Shown one piece after another: positions 56,059-64,000 of a stretch of 64,000 nucleotides of DNA. Origin of the DNA: Olivibacter sp. SDN3 (GTDB lineage Bacteria > Bacteroidota > Bacteroidia > Sphingobacteriales > Sphingobacteriaceae); the NCBI RefSeq assembly GCF_014334135.1, contig NZ_CP060497.1:4774001-4838000 (forward strand), in the 5' to 3' direction. Under the pieces are notes generated by a model. It worked only from the letters and a program-made list of their open reading frames with translations. It was not told the origin of the DNA and ran no database searches. The first letter of the stretch is position 1; each line of letters starts with the position of its first letter. Both the position numbers and the translations under genes were made by a program.

Positions 56059-57450
56059 ATGCAGAGCTACCAGGAATTTCTCGATTTGAGTGTCGGCTTT
56101 CCCCAAGACGGGTTTGACATCATTGATGATGAGCTATACTTTCACGATTTAAACTTAATGGAGATGATAGAGACCTATGGTACTCCGCTTAGGTTTACCT
56201 ATTTACCTATTATTAGTAAAAAAATCCAACAAGCTAAAATATTATTTCAAACAGCTATTCTAAAAAACAACTATAGAGGCACTTATAAATATTGTTATTG
56301 CACCAAAAGCTCCCATTTTAGGCATATTGTCGAAGAAGCATTAAAAAATGATATCCACCTCGAAACGTCCTCTGCATTTGATATGCCCATGATAGATGCT
56401 TTAGAGAAGAAGGGCGTCGTATCTAAAGACATTACCGTTATATGCAATGGCTTTAAAACCTTTCAGTATAAGCAATATATAATTGATATGCTACATGATG
56501 GATTCCAAAACATCGTACCAGTACTGGATAATAAGGAAGAGTTTAATCTTTACGATGATGAGGTAGAGCTGGAAACTCCATGTAACCTCGGCATTAGAAT
56601 CGCCGCTGAAGAACAACCCGACTCGCAGTTTTACACTTCCAGATTAGGCGTCAGAATGGAGGATGTTATTGACTTTTACAATAATAAAATTGTTCCTAAC
56701 CCGAATTTTAAAGTAAAAGTTCTTCATTTTTTCATTAATTCTGGAATCTCCGACACACCTTATTACTGGAACGAGCTGGAGAAGTATGTAACCCTCTATT
56801 GCAAATTCAAAAAAATCAATCCTGATCTCGATACTTTAGATATTGGTGGCGGTATGCCATTTAAGGACTCTCTGGTTCATGATTTTGACTATGAATATAT
56901 GGTCAATGAGATTGTTAACCGCATCAAACAGATATGCGCGATACATGATGTAATGGAACCCGATATTATCACGGAGTTTGGAAAATACACGGTTGCCGAG
57001 GCTTCTGGGATTCTCTACAAAGTACTCGGCCGTAAGCAGCAAAACGATCGAGAAAAATGGTTGATGTTAGATGGATCCTTCATCACCAACTTACCCGATG
57101 TGTGGGCACTTAACCAAAAATACATCCTGCTACCTATCAATAATTGGGATTCAGAATATGAACGGGTAAATCTTGGAGGTATAACCTGTGATGGACAGGA
57201 TTACTATAATCAAGAGGCACATATGAACAACGTCTTTATGCCTAAAACAAGAAAAGTACAATACCTCGGTTTCTTTCATACCGGCGCTTATCAGGAAGTT
57301 TTAAGTGGTTACGGCGGCATACATCATTGCCTACTCCCTTCTCCAAAACATGTCATTATTCGCAGAAATAGGGATGAAACATTTAATTTTGAAGTTTTTG
57401 GAGAAGAACAAAACTCCAAGCAGGTGTTAAAAATATTAGGTTATCATTAA
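56059..57450 (+). CDS. speA: Arginine decarboxylase, Bacteroidota type
   Basis: Decarboxylates arginine to agmatine, a polyamine precursor, using PLP. The 463-residue protein is a fold type III (alanine racemase-like) decarboxylase: TYKYCYCTKSSHFRHIVEEAL with the PLP Lys, HLETSSAFDMPMI, NLGIRIAAEE, LDIGGGMPF and EFGKYTVAEASGIL. It is shorter than E. coli SpeA (about 650 residues) and of the length known in Bacteroidota. It has its own promoter and lies 184 bp after ctlX. Diaminopimelate or another basic amino acid decarboxylase is less likely. Confidence 0.88.
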   Translation: MQSYQEFLDLSVGFPQDGFDIIDDELYFHDLNLMEMIETYGTPLRFTYLPIISKKIQQAKILFQTAILKNNYRGTYKYCYCTKSSHFRHIVEEALKNDIHLETSSAFDMPMIDALEKKGVVSKDITVICNGFKTFQYKQYIIDMLHDGFQNIVPVLDNKEEFNLYDDEVELETPCNLGIRIAAEEQPDSQFYTSRLGVRMEDVIDFYNNKIVPNPNFKVKVLHFFINSGISDTPYYWNELEKYVTLYCKFKKINPDLDTLDIGGGMPFKDSLVHDFDYEYMVNEIVNRIKQICAIHDVMEPDIITEFGKYTVAEASGILYKVLGRKQQNDREKWLMLDGSFITNLPDVWALNQKYILLPINNWDSEYERVNLGGITCDGQDYYNQEAHMNNVFMPKTRKVQYLGFFHTGAYQEVLSGYGGIHHCLLPSPKHVIIRRNRDETFNFEVFGEEQNSKQVLKILGYH

Positions 57451-57581
57451 AGCCTTAACATAATCGCAATGATCATATATATGCCATAAAATACCTTCAT
57501 ATTTTTATTGCATATAAAAAACACATTCAAATAATATCTTTCATCAACCTTACATTCCTTAGTTATAGTAGTACAAAAATT

Positions 57582-58367
57582 CTACGTTATTATTCTCTTC
57601 ACTATCCTTAATTTATGTGTGTACTGATGATGTTCTTCGGAAAAGATACCTGTATTGTCTATTTTTTCAATCTTTACCCTTCCAGAGGCATGAATAATCT
57701 CAGACTCGTTGAGTAATATCCCAACATGCACGATACGCCCTTCATCATCGTCGAAAAAAGCAATATCTCCTAAGCTGGCTTCTTGTAAAAAATCAACCAC
57801 CCTACCTTCTTTCGCCTGTTGGTAAGCATCGCGTTTTAACCTAACACCAAAATGTTTATACACCATTTGGACAAAACCAGAACAATCAATACCAAATACA
57901 GATCGTCCACCCCATAAATAAGGTGTGTTTAAGTAAAAACGAAGCACTTCTTCCACTTCCTTCTTAAAGTCATCTGTGTCCGGATCTCTTGAAAGTCCCA
58001 AGAAAAGATATTCGGTATCATTAATCTTGAAACTATCATCTTCTAAAAAGGGTAAGGTACTTCCGGGTAATAAGTGTAAACTTTCGTCCTTGCCCAGTTT
58101 AAGCAACATGGCATGTGTAGACAAATCGGCAATAGGCTGAACTTCGTCTTTCAATATCTGAAATTGTCGGCTGTCAATTTCCACTTGCTGTTTAGAATCT
58201 ATCCACCCTTCGTAATCATCATAGGCCAATTTGATGTAAAGATAATCGTCTAAACGATCTAATACTTCAAACCCCTCCCCGAACAGCAACTGGGTTACCA
58301 TTTCGCTTTTATTACCTACCGTTGCCCGAACCGGAACTATAGGCAAATTACAAATTCCGTACGCCAT
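57582..58367 (-). CDS. C40 (NlpC/P60) peptidase with N-terminal SH3-like domains
   Basis: Cell-wall endopeptidase, probably cutting between D-Glu and diaminopimelate in peptidoglycan stem peptides. The 261-residue protein has bacterial SH3 domains in residues 1-125 (FGEGFEVLDRLDDYLYIKLAYDDYEGWID) and an NlpC/P60 domain with GIDCSGFVQ (Cys162), IVHVGILL (His214) and EIIHASGRV (His226). No clear signal peptide, so it may act on recycled muropeptides in the cytoplasm. Confidence 0.92.
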   Translation of the reverse strand: MAYGICNLPIVPVRATVGNKSEMVTQLLFGEGFEVLDRLDDYLYIKLAYDDYEGWIDSKQQVEIDSRQFQILKDEVQPIADLSTHAMLLKLGKDESLHLLPGSTLPFLEDDSFKINDTEYLFLGLSRDPDTDDFKKEVEEVLRFYLNTPYLWGGRSVFGIDCSGFVQMVYKHFGVRLKRDAYQQAKEGRVVDFLQEASLGDIAFFDDDEGRIVHVGILLNESEIIHASGRVKIEKIDNTGIFSEEHHQYTHKLRIVKRIIT

Positions 58368-58550
58368 GTGATTGCTTTTACATTTTATCCTACAAACTTA
58401 GATAAATTGCCTATTATTTCTATGAGTAGGAATAAATATTCTTTCTTATAGCTTATTGGGTAATTTACAATCTAATTCATCCTCGATTAAACTAAACAAA
58501 CATATACCACGGTAACATTGTTATATCCATGAATCAAAAAAGTATAAGCC

Positions 58551-59048
58551 ATGGCTGACTCACCTTTAACAATAAAAACCCAACGCATCCTTATTGCTGT
58601 AGAGGATAGCAAATACTCCGAAAAAGCAGTACGTTACGGCTACCATTTAGCAAATGCTTTTGATGGACAGGTTGCGTTGGTTCATGTGATTGACCCTCCT
58701 ACCACTAGTACTTACGGCGCTGTCGATCCTATAATGGGGGTTAATCCTGTTTACATTCCAGAAATCAATGAAGTACAAGAAGACGCTTCTGAAGAACTGC
58801 TGAACCGACTTATAGCAGGTTGGGCCGGCCCATCGGAAAACATCACTAAATTTAGTAAGATTGGACAACCTAGACAAGAAATACTCACTGTTGCGAACGA
58901 GTGGCAGGCTGACCTAATTGTTTTGGGTACTCATGGGAGAACCGGATTTGATCACTTTATTTCGGGTAGTGTTTCTGAAGGCGTGGCCAGACGATCTGTT
59001 TGTCCGGTAATAATTGTGCCTTATAAAGATGACGATATTACCGAGTGA
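58551..59048 (+). CDS. Universal stress protein, single UspA domain
   Basis: The 165-residue protein has the UspA fold, starting RILIAVEDSKYSEKAVRYG and ending with the nucleotide-binding GTHGRTGFDHFISGSVSEGVARRSVCPVIIV (the GxxG-(9x)-GS/T pattern). ATP-binding type likely. It is monocistronic and its stop codon lies inside a long inverted repeat. Confidence 0.95.
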   Translation: MADSPLTIKTQRILIAVEDSKYSEKAVRYGYHLANAFDGQVALVHVIDPPTTSTYGAVDPIMGVNPVYIPEINEVQEDASEELLNRLIAGWAGPSENITKFSKIGQPRQEILTVANEWQADLIVLGTHGRTGFDHFISGSVSEGVARRSVCPVIIVPYKDDDITE

Positions 59049-59117
59049 TTCTAATATAATTGTTATACATCAGGTGAACAAGCGGCAATCTCATCTCCTG
59101 ATGTATAACCTCACTCG
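59042..59117. repeat. Long bipartite inverted repeat between convergent usp and ferredoxin genes
   Basis: Inner stem: GTTATACATCAGG (59062-59074) pairs perfectly with CCTGATGTATAAC (59097-59109), loop 22 nt. Outer stem: CGAGTGA (59042-59048) pairs perfectly with TCACTCG (59111-59117), 13 unpaired bases on the left and 1 on the right. The usp stop codon is in the outer stem. It probably acts as a convergent terminator or 3'-end structure, though it lacks a clear T-tract. Confidence 0.6.
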
Positions 59118-59154
59118 TGATATCTTAATTTGCAATTAATGTTTTACGTTGCTT

Positions 59155-59505
59155 TTACTCGGCATGTAGCCAAGCCTTTTTAGCTAACAATTCTTCTTCT
59201 GTTTCCCTAATATCTTCATCATCAACACAACAATCTACTGGGCAGACCGCCGCACATTGAGGTTCGTCGTGAAAACCAACACACTCGGTACATTTATCAG
59301 AAACGATATAATATATTTCATCCGATATTGCTTCTTGAGCTTCATCGGCATTTAAGGTGGTTCCGTCGCCAAAATCAATCACACCGCTAAGCTCTGTGCC
59401 ATCTGAAAAACGCCAAGCCATTCCAGCATCATAAATAGCATTATTTGGGCATTCCGGTTCACACGCTCCGCAGTTTATACACTCATCTGTAATTTTAATC
59501 GCCAT
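59155..59505 (-). CDS. 4Fe-4S dicluster ferredoxin
   Basis: The 116-residue protein starts [20 protein letters not shown] with the first cluster motif (Cys9, 12, 15, 19). The second is [22 protein letters not shown], with an insertion between cysteines as in Alvin-type ferredoxins, and the middle is a long insert (residues about 28-80). It passes electrons in the cytoplasm. On the minus strand TAAATTTG (complement of 59579-59586) may be its -7 element. It is divergent from the acyl-CoA reductase gene. Confidence 0.92.
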   Translation of the reverse strand: MAIKITDECINCGACEPECPNNAIYDAGMAWRFSDGTELSGVIDFGDGTTLNADEAQEAISDEIYYIVSDKCTECVGFHDEPQCAAVCPVDCCVDDEDIRETEEELLAKKAWLHAE

Positions 59506-59651
59506 TATCTTCTTAAAAATTCCGTTTATACTTTACTTTTGTAATACTAACACTATATACATGTAAACTATTAATCTACAAATTTAGTAGTTTTTCGTTA
59601 AAGATTATAGTAGAATCATTGCAAATATAACATTTTAATACGATTTCTGTT

Positions 59652-60686
59652 TTGAACATTCATAATTTGACAACCAATAAACGCATTGAAGCGTTCTCCG
59701 CACTTGGCAAGTATATATTAGAAGATACAGTATCTATGACCTCATTGATTGATGAGGCTGCCCATTATAACAGTTGGTTCACATCAGAAAACATAAAAAG
59801 CTCGCTTACGGCCTTGGCAAACAACCTTTCGGTAGATAAGCTATCCAAATGGTTAGAATCATATCCTACTGTCGATATCCCAACTAATAAAACTGTGGGA
59901 CTAGTATTAGCTGGAAATATTCCAATGGTTGGCTTTCATGATATACTCTGTGTTTTAATTACAGGTTTTAACGTGCAGATAAAGCTATCCTCAGATGACA
60001 AGATACTGATACCATATTTATTGAAGCAGTTAATCACTTTTGAACCAGCATTTGAAGGATCCATCAATTATACGGAAAGACTACATAATTTTGATCTGAT
60101 CATTGCTACCGGGAGCAACAATACGGCACGTTATTTTGAATATTACTTTAAACACGTACCGCATATTATCCGAAAAAACCGAAACAGCATTGCCGTTGTA
60201 CATGGAGATGAGAGGCCGCAGGAACTGCAACAATTAGGTCACGATATTTTCGATTATTTCGGCCTGGGGTGCAGGAATGTTTCAAAAATTTATTTCCCAA
60301 AGAACTATGCAGTCAGTACATTTTTTGAAGCTATTGAGCCCTTTATTTCCGTTATCAATCACCATAAATATCATAATAACTATGATTATAACAAATCAAT
60401 TTATTTAGTTAACGGCGACGAACATTTTGACAATGGCTTCCTATTATTGAAAGAAGACGAGAGAATAGCGTCGCCATTAGCCGTTGCATATTATCAAACC
60501 TATGAGACTTTAAGTGATTTAATCAACCAATTAAATAAACAAGAAAATCATATACAATGTATAGTAAGTAATAAAACGATAAAAACAAAAACACCACTAT
60601 TCCCTCTAGGCCATAGCCAAAGGCCAGCACTAAATGATTACGCCGACGGCATAAACACCATAGATTTTTTGGTCCAGAATAAATAA
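59652..60686 (+). CDS. Acyl-CoA reductase (LuxC-like)
   Basis: The 344-residue protein is LuxC-like, of the aldehyde-dehydrogenase superfamily, reducing acyl-CoA or acyl-enzyme to aldehyde. It has VGLVLAGNIPMVGFHDIL, LIIATGSNNTARYFEYYF and YFGLGCRNVSKIYFP with the candidate catalytic Cys. The start codon is TTG; no ATG lies upstream before an in-frame TAA at 59628. It is divergent from the ferredoxin gene. The physiological substrate in non-luminous Bacteroidota is not established. Confidence 0.85.
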   Translation: MNIHNLTTNKRIEAFSALGKYILEDTVSMTSLIDEAAHYNSWFTSENIKSSLTALANNLSVDKLSKWLESYPTVDIPTNKTVGLVLAGNIPMVGFHDILCVLITGFNVQIKLSSDDKILIPYLLKQLITFEPAFEGSINYTERLHNFDLIIATGSNNTARYFEYYFKHVPHIIRKNRNSIAVVHGDERPQELQQLGHDIFDYFGLGCRNVSKIYFPKNYAVSTFFEAIEPFISVINHHKYHNNYDYNKSIYLVNGDEHFDNGFLLLKEDERIASPLAVAYYQTYETLSDLINQLNKQENHIQCIVSNKTIKTKTPLFPLGHSQRPALNDYADGINTIDFLVQNK

Positions 60687-60703
60687 TTAATATTATATCT
60701 TCA

Positions 60704-60740
60704 GCCTAGTCTTGGCAACGCTCTAGGTTCCGGACTAGGC
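60704..60740. terminator. Hairpin between convergent acyl-CoA reductase and acyl-CoA dehydrogenase genes
   Basis: GCCTAGTC (60704-60711) pairs perfectly with GACTAGGC (60733-60740), with further partial pairing inward. No strong T-tract follows; the position between convergent genes suggests a shared terminator. Confidence 0.5.
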
Positions 60741-60758
60741 CATACAATCGGTAACTAT

Positions 60759-62117
60759 TTAAACGAATGCACTCATTCCAGTGATCGCCCGCCCAACAAT
60801 CAATGAGTTAATTTCTTTCGTACCTTCGTACGAATAAATTGCCTCCGCATCGGCTACGAAACGCGCAACATCGTGCTCTAACAAAATACCGTTCCCTCCC
60901 ATTACTTCACGAGCCTGACTTACGATATCCCTTGTGCGTAAGGAGCAGAATACCTTGGCCAATGAGGCATGTTCATCCTTCAAATAACCAGCATCTTGTA
61001 TCTCAGAAAGTCTGAAAACCAAAGTCTGCATGGCCGTAAGGTTAGAGAGCATCTCTACTAAATGATTCTGTATGAGCTGAAATGAGGCAATCGGTTTACC
61101 AAACTGTTTACGGTTACGGGTATAATCCAATGCATTTTCATATGCCCCTCTAGCACATCCCACAGCCATCCATGCCACGCCTGCCCTGGTCATCCTTAAC
61201 ACGTTAGCGGTGTCTTTAAACGAGTTTGCCTGTTGCAACCTATCCTTTTCCTGTACCACACAATCTTTTAAAGTAATTAGGCCATTCTGCACGATACGCA
61301 ATGCCATTTTTCCCTTAATCTTTTCAACCGTGAAGCCTGGTGTATCTTTTCTCAATAGAAAACCTTTCACCTGCCCATCGCCAATATCCTTTGCCCATAT
61401 GATAGTTACGTCAGCAAAGGTAGCATTGCCAATCCACTTTTTCTGCCCATTCAACACCCATCCATCCTCGGTTTTCTTACAAGTAGTTGTCAATCCGCCA
61501 GCTGCACCCGAACCCACTTCCGGTTCGGTCAATCCGAAAGCACCTATTTTTTCCATTTTATTCATCTGGGGTAACCACTCTCGTTTCTGCTCTTCTGAAC
61601 CGCATAGGTATATTGAACCCATTGCTAGGCCGCTTTGCACGCCAAAAAACGTAGCAATTGAAGCATCTACCCTTGCCATCTCCATCGCCAACACGCCCTC
61701 CATTAAAAAAGATCTATTTGGACAGCCATAACCTTCGTAAGTAATTCCAGCAAGGCCGAGCTCTCCAAACTTGGGTATTAATTCGTGTGGGAATTCATCA
61801 TGCAACCAATACTTATTTACAAGTGGTTTAACTTCGTTCTCCATAAAAGTACGCACCTTCAACTGCAGTGCCCGGTCTTCCTCGTTCAATCGCTCATTCA
61901 GTTCGTAAAAGTCACCATTAATAGGAGGCAATTCACGTTTCGTCTTTCCGCCATCCATCATTTTCATAAGTCCCTTCAATTGAGCATCATCCAACTTAGA
62001 AAAACCATCCATCACTTTCTTGAGGTCAACTTTCTGAGATATTTTTGCCAGCTGATCAAAGTCTATATTCTTAAACAAATTGATCGCTTGCTTTACTTTC
62101 GTGAATGTATTGGACAT
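60759..62117 (-). CDS. Acyl-CoA dehydrogenase family protein (glutaryl-CoA dehydrogenase-like)
   Basis: FAD-dependent alpha,beta-dehydrogenation of an acyl-CoA. The 452-residue protein has an unusual helical N-terminal extension of about 70 residues, then the core: GITYEGYGCP, GAFGLTEPEVGSGA, GWVLNGQKKWIGNATFAD, RNRKQFGKPIASFQLIQNHL, and VMGGNGI plus IYSYEGTKEINSLIVGRAITG with the catalytic Glu in YEGT. The Y(D/E)GT placement and the overall pattern resemble glutaryl-CoA dehydrogenases; the chain specificity is inferred. Confidence 0.9.
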   Translation of the reverse strand: MSNTFTKVKQAINLFKNIDFDQLAKISQKVDLKKVMDGFSKLDDAQLKGLMKMMDGGKTKRELPPINGDFYELNERLNEEDRALQLKVRTFMENEVKPLVNKYWLHDEFPHELIPKFGELGLAGITYEGYGCPNRSFLMEGVLAMEMARVDASIATFFGVQSGLAMGSIYLCGSEEQKREWLPQMNKMEKIGAFGLTEPEVGSGAAGGLTTTCKKTEDGWVLNGQKKWIGNATFADVTIIWAKDIGDGQVKGFLLRKDTPGFTVEKIKGKMALRIVQNGLITLKDCVVQEKDRLQQANSFKDTANVLRMTRAGVAWMAVGCARGAYENALDYTRNRKQFGKPIASFQLIQNHLVEMLSNLTAMQTLVFRLSEIQDAGYLKDEHASLAKVFCSLRTRDIVSQAREVMGGNGILLEHDVARFVADAEAIYSYEGTKEINSLIVGRAITGMSAFV

Positions 62118-62239
62118 GTCTAAATGGTTTAATATCGTTTAAAATACAACAAAAAACACGACGAAGTGTTTAAAGAGAGTGATTAATCCTAAGTAGTAAT
62201 CCCCATATCATTGGTTCAGGCACCTTCATTTCTCACTCA

Positions 62240-62962
62240 TCATCTTAAATCAAAAAGATCATCCACTCCTAGCAGTCGTCTACACGTAAAACCTTCGGCA
62301 TATTGCGCACCAATATATTTACCATACTCCTTTGCCCTCGCTTCAATAATGGTGATAAATTCAGGATTAGAAATATATGTTCGTGGCTCATCTAAATCAT
62401 AATCCTCGTTAAAAAATTGCGATTTATACGCTTTAATGCTCGCAATCTTCTGATCCCAGAAATCACTCACATCAACAACAATGTCAGGCTCAATATAATG
62501 GTCCTGAATTAATTGCAATAACAACCTAGGCCGATGTACTTCTTGCAAGACACCATCAATTTCAGTGGCAATTTTACGTAAACCTGCTAAAAAACAAGCA
62601 TCATTTACCAGATCTCCCGCTCGCCCATGATCAGGGTGCCTATCAGAAAGTGCATTTGTGATAATAATTTCAGGCTTATACTTTCTGACTACCTTTACTA
62701 CCTCCAGCTGTTCGTATTCTTCATTTTTAAAAAATCCATCTCTTAAGCCAAGATTATCGCGAACGCTTATACCTAATATTTCAGCAGCATCTTCAGCCTC
62801 TAAAGCTCTTTTTTCAGGGGTACCACGTGTTCCCAATTCACCACGTGTTAAGTCAACTACACCAATCTTCTTTCCTAATGCTACATGTTTTAGGACCGTA
62901 CCTGAGCAACCAAGCTCAGCATCATCTGGATGCGCGGTAATTACCAAAATATCTAAATTCAC
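62240..62962 (-). CDS. bshB1: Bacillithiol biosynthesis deacetylase BshB1
   Basis: Removes the acetyl group from GlcNAc-malate in bacillithiol synthesis. The 240-residue PIG-L/LmbE fold protein has the zinc site AHPDDAELGCSG (His11, Asp13, Asp14), the DLTRGELGTRGTPEKRALEA motif and SDRHPDHGRAGDLVNDACFLAGL with the third metal His. Length and motifs fit BshB1 of Bacteroidota. Other bsh genes are not in the window. Confidence 0.93.
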   Translation of the reverse strand: MNLDILVITAHPDDAELGCSGTVLKHVALGKKIGVVDLTRGELGTRGTPEKRALEAEDAAEILGISVRDNLGLRDGFFKNEEYEQLEVVKVVRKYKPEIIITNALSDRHPDHGRAGDLVNDACFLAGLRKIATEIDGVLQEVHRPRLLLQLIQDHYIEPDIVVDVSDFWDQKIASIKAYKSQFFNEDYDLDEPRTYISNPEFITIIEARAKEYGKYIGAQYAEGFTCRRLLGVDDLFDLR

Positions 62963-63075
62963 TTTATGTTATCTTAAATGTTATCGTAAAATGCTAAAAA
63001 TTGTAACTAATAAAAATGTTAAGCGAGCAAATGCATACCGTCGCATTTAGCTAACCATAAAAAAGTGATAAACAA

Positions 63076-63561
63076 TCATAACAACTTTTCTATTTTCTTT
63101 ATCACTCGTTTGGAAAAGGGTTTGGTAAAACTATAAAAATAATCCTCTACCTTACCCTCTTTGTTGATTAAGTACTTATGAAAATTCCATAAAGGCTTAC
63201 TGTTGGTTTTTCCATTTAATAATTTATCCCCTAAGAACTTATAAACAGGATGAGCATCGTTTCCTTTCACCTTTATTCGATCATAAACGGTAAAACTTAA
63301 TTTTTGGTCTTTATCGCAATACTCCTGCAAAGCTTCCCCATTTAGTTTTTCTTGTTTGCCAAAATCGTTGCTGGGAAACGCTAACACTTCAAATCCACGG
63401 TTCTTATAACGGCTATAAAGTGTTTCCAACTGTTGATACTGCGGAGCGAAACCACAGCCGCTAGCTGTATTAACAATCAATAAAACTTTGTTTTGATAAA
63501 TACTAAAATCAACAACAGAACCGTCAGGCTTCATTGCACAAAATTGATAAATCCTATCCAT
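63076..63561 (-). CDS. Glutathione peroxidase-family thiol peroxidase
   Basis: Reduces hydroperoxides using a thiol donor. The 161-residue protein has NTASGCGFAPQYQQLETLY with the peroxidatic Cys36 (Cys, not selenocysteine), AFPSNDFGKQE and WNFHKYLI, the family signatures. Bacteroidota lacking glutathione probably couple it to thioredoxin or to bacillithiol, and bshB1 lies 113 bp downstream on the same strand. It directly follows the DUF4294 gene with no gap. Confidence 0.94.
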   Translation of the reverse strand: MDRIYQFCAMKPDGSVVDFSIYQNKVLLIVNTASGCGFAPQYQQLETLYSRYKNRGFEVLAFPSNDFGKQEKLNGEALQEYCDKDQKLSFTVYDRIKVKGNDAHPVYKFLGDKLLNGKTNSKPLWNFHKYLINKEGKVEDYFYSFTKPFSKRVIKKIEKLL

Positions 63562-64000
63562 CTAATAAAAATAACGATTAGCGTTGTTTGCGTGGCTACG
63601 AATGATATTCTCTATGTCCCGTTCCTGTTCAGGATCATAGGTATTTTTGAGGTTATGTCCAAAAACCTTTGCCACCGATTGGTAAAAGAAGGCATTCACA
63701 CCTCCTCTTAGTTCGCGCACCAACTCATAACTTGAATTTCCTGTCTGCCTATCTATCAGCTTAATTAGTATCTCACCTTGCGAAATAGACATTTTTTTTA
63801 TCTCTCTATTGAACATTGCCTTTATCTCTTTCTCACAATTCTTTATTAAACGTTTTTGCTCTTTCTTTTCCCGGGTAACAGCAAGTTCACGTTGCAGCCT
63901 ATCATATCGTTCTTCTGCAAATTTGGCATATGGGAGTACCTTTAGCACATTATATTTTAAGCGATTATATTTCGCCCTATCTTCCGGAGTTTTAAAAACC
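63562..64000 (-). CDS. DUF4294 family protein (5' end outside window)
   Basis: The frame stays open to the right window edge, so the real start is outside. A GTG at 63948 is an internal codon, not a start: the upstream reading FKTPEDRAKYNRLKYN joins smoothly onto VLKVLPYAKFAEERY. The visible part is charged and helical in the middle (LQRELAVTREKKEQKRL), then KIMSISQGEILIKLIDRQTGNSSY-like core (KKMSISQGEILIKLIDRQ). DUF4294 is a Bacteroidota family of unknown function. It abuts the peroxidase gene, so they are likely co-transcribed. Confidence 0.85.
   Translation of the reverse strand, partial: VFKTPEDRAKYNRLKYNVLKVLPYAKFAEERYDRLQRELAVTREKKEQKRLIKNCEKEIKAMFNREIKKMSISQGEILIKLIDRQTGNSSYELVRELRGGVNAFFYQSVAKVFGHNLKNTYDPEQERDIENIIRSHANNANRYFY

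Noticed and set aside
61210-61731. 173-codon open frame antisense to the acyl-CoA dehydrogenase gene
   Set aside because: Shadow of a conserved gene; composition unlike a real protein.

Overview
This window is from a Bacteroidota chromosome, most likely family Sphingobacteriaceae (a Sphingobacterium/Olivibacter/Pedobacter relative). The grounds are a serine palmitoyltransferase very like the Sphingobacterium enzyme as I remember it, many Bacteroidota-type families (DUF5916, DUF5686, DUF4142, DUF4833, DUF4294, DUF3891, S46 peptidase, CtlX, BshB1), AT-rich spacers, and promoters of the TTG / about 20 bp / TAnnTTTG type. I see about 54 protein genes, no rRNA or tRNA, no CRISPR array, and one small decayed transposon-like element. 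Most of the window is ordinary chromosomal backbone.

Layout. 1-12 kb: a ModE-like regulator and a TonB-dependent receptor (running off the left edge), a zinc-ribbon/MBL hydrolase, an OmpA-like lipoprotein, purL behind a clear promoter, a 240-bp element with inverted ends, then a Tat-exported molybdenum hydroxylase pair with a LysR regulator. 12-20.5 kb: DUF5916 outer-membrane protein, an unknown lipoprotein, DUF4142/72-aa/DUF3891 genes, and an operon of a 77-aa protein, an FAD/NAD(P)-binding protein and an AEC transporter. 20.9-29.1 kb: a minus-strand run that reads as a sphingolipid (ceramide) locus: MarR, serine palmitoyltransferase, a GNAT-fold protein, DUF5686 protein, fatty acid hydroxylase, CDP-alcohol phosphatidyltransferase, GtrA and DUF4833. 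29.6-35.7 kb: AraC and LEA-like genes, a ClC channel and a large exported glycoside hydrolase.

36-45.8 kb: an Asp/Glu-type S46 dipeptidyl peptidase, cysteine desulfurase, an IscA-like protein, an S9 peptidase, pckA and an MBL hydrolase. 45.8-51.5 kb: a complete mnhABCDEFG (Mrp) cation/proton antiporter operon. 51.6-57.5 kb: an arginine block with argS divergent from an arginine deiminase-like gene, ctlX (citrulline hydrolase) and an arginine decarboxylase. 57.6-64 kb: NlpC/P60 peptidase, universal stress protein, ferredoxin, acyl-CoA reductase, acyl-CoA dehydrogenase, bshB1, a glutathione-peroxidase-family gene and DUF4294 (running off the right edge).

The strongest functional groupings are the sphingolipid locus, the arginine/citrulline block without ornithine transcarbamylase or carbamate kinase, the Mrp operon, and two molybdenum-linked clusters about 6.5 kb apart. 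Several starts were moved inward using promoters, signal peptides and family length (purL, molybdenum hydroxylase subunits, glycoside hydrolase, cysteine desulfurase, ctlX, mnhC, the ModE-like gene).
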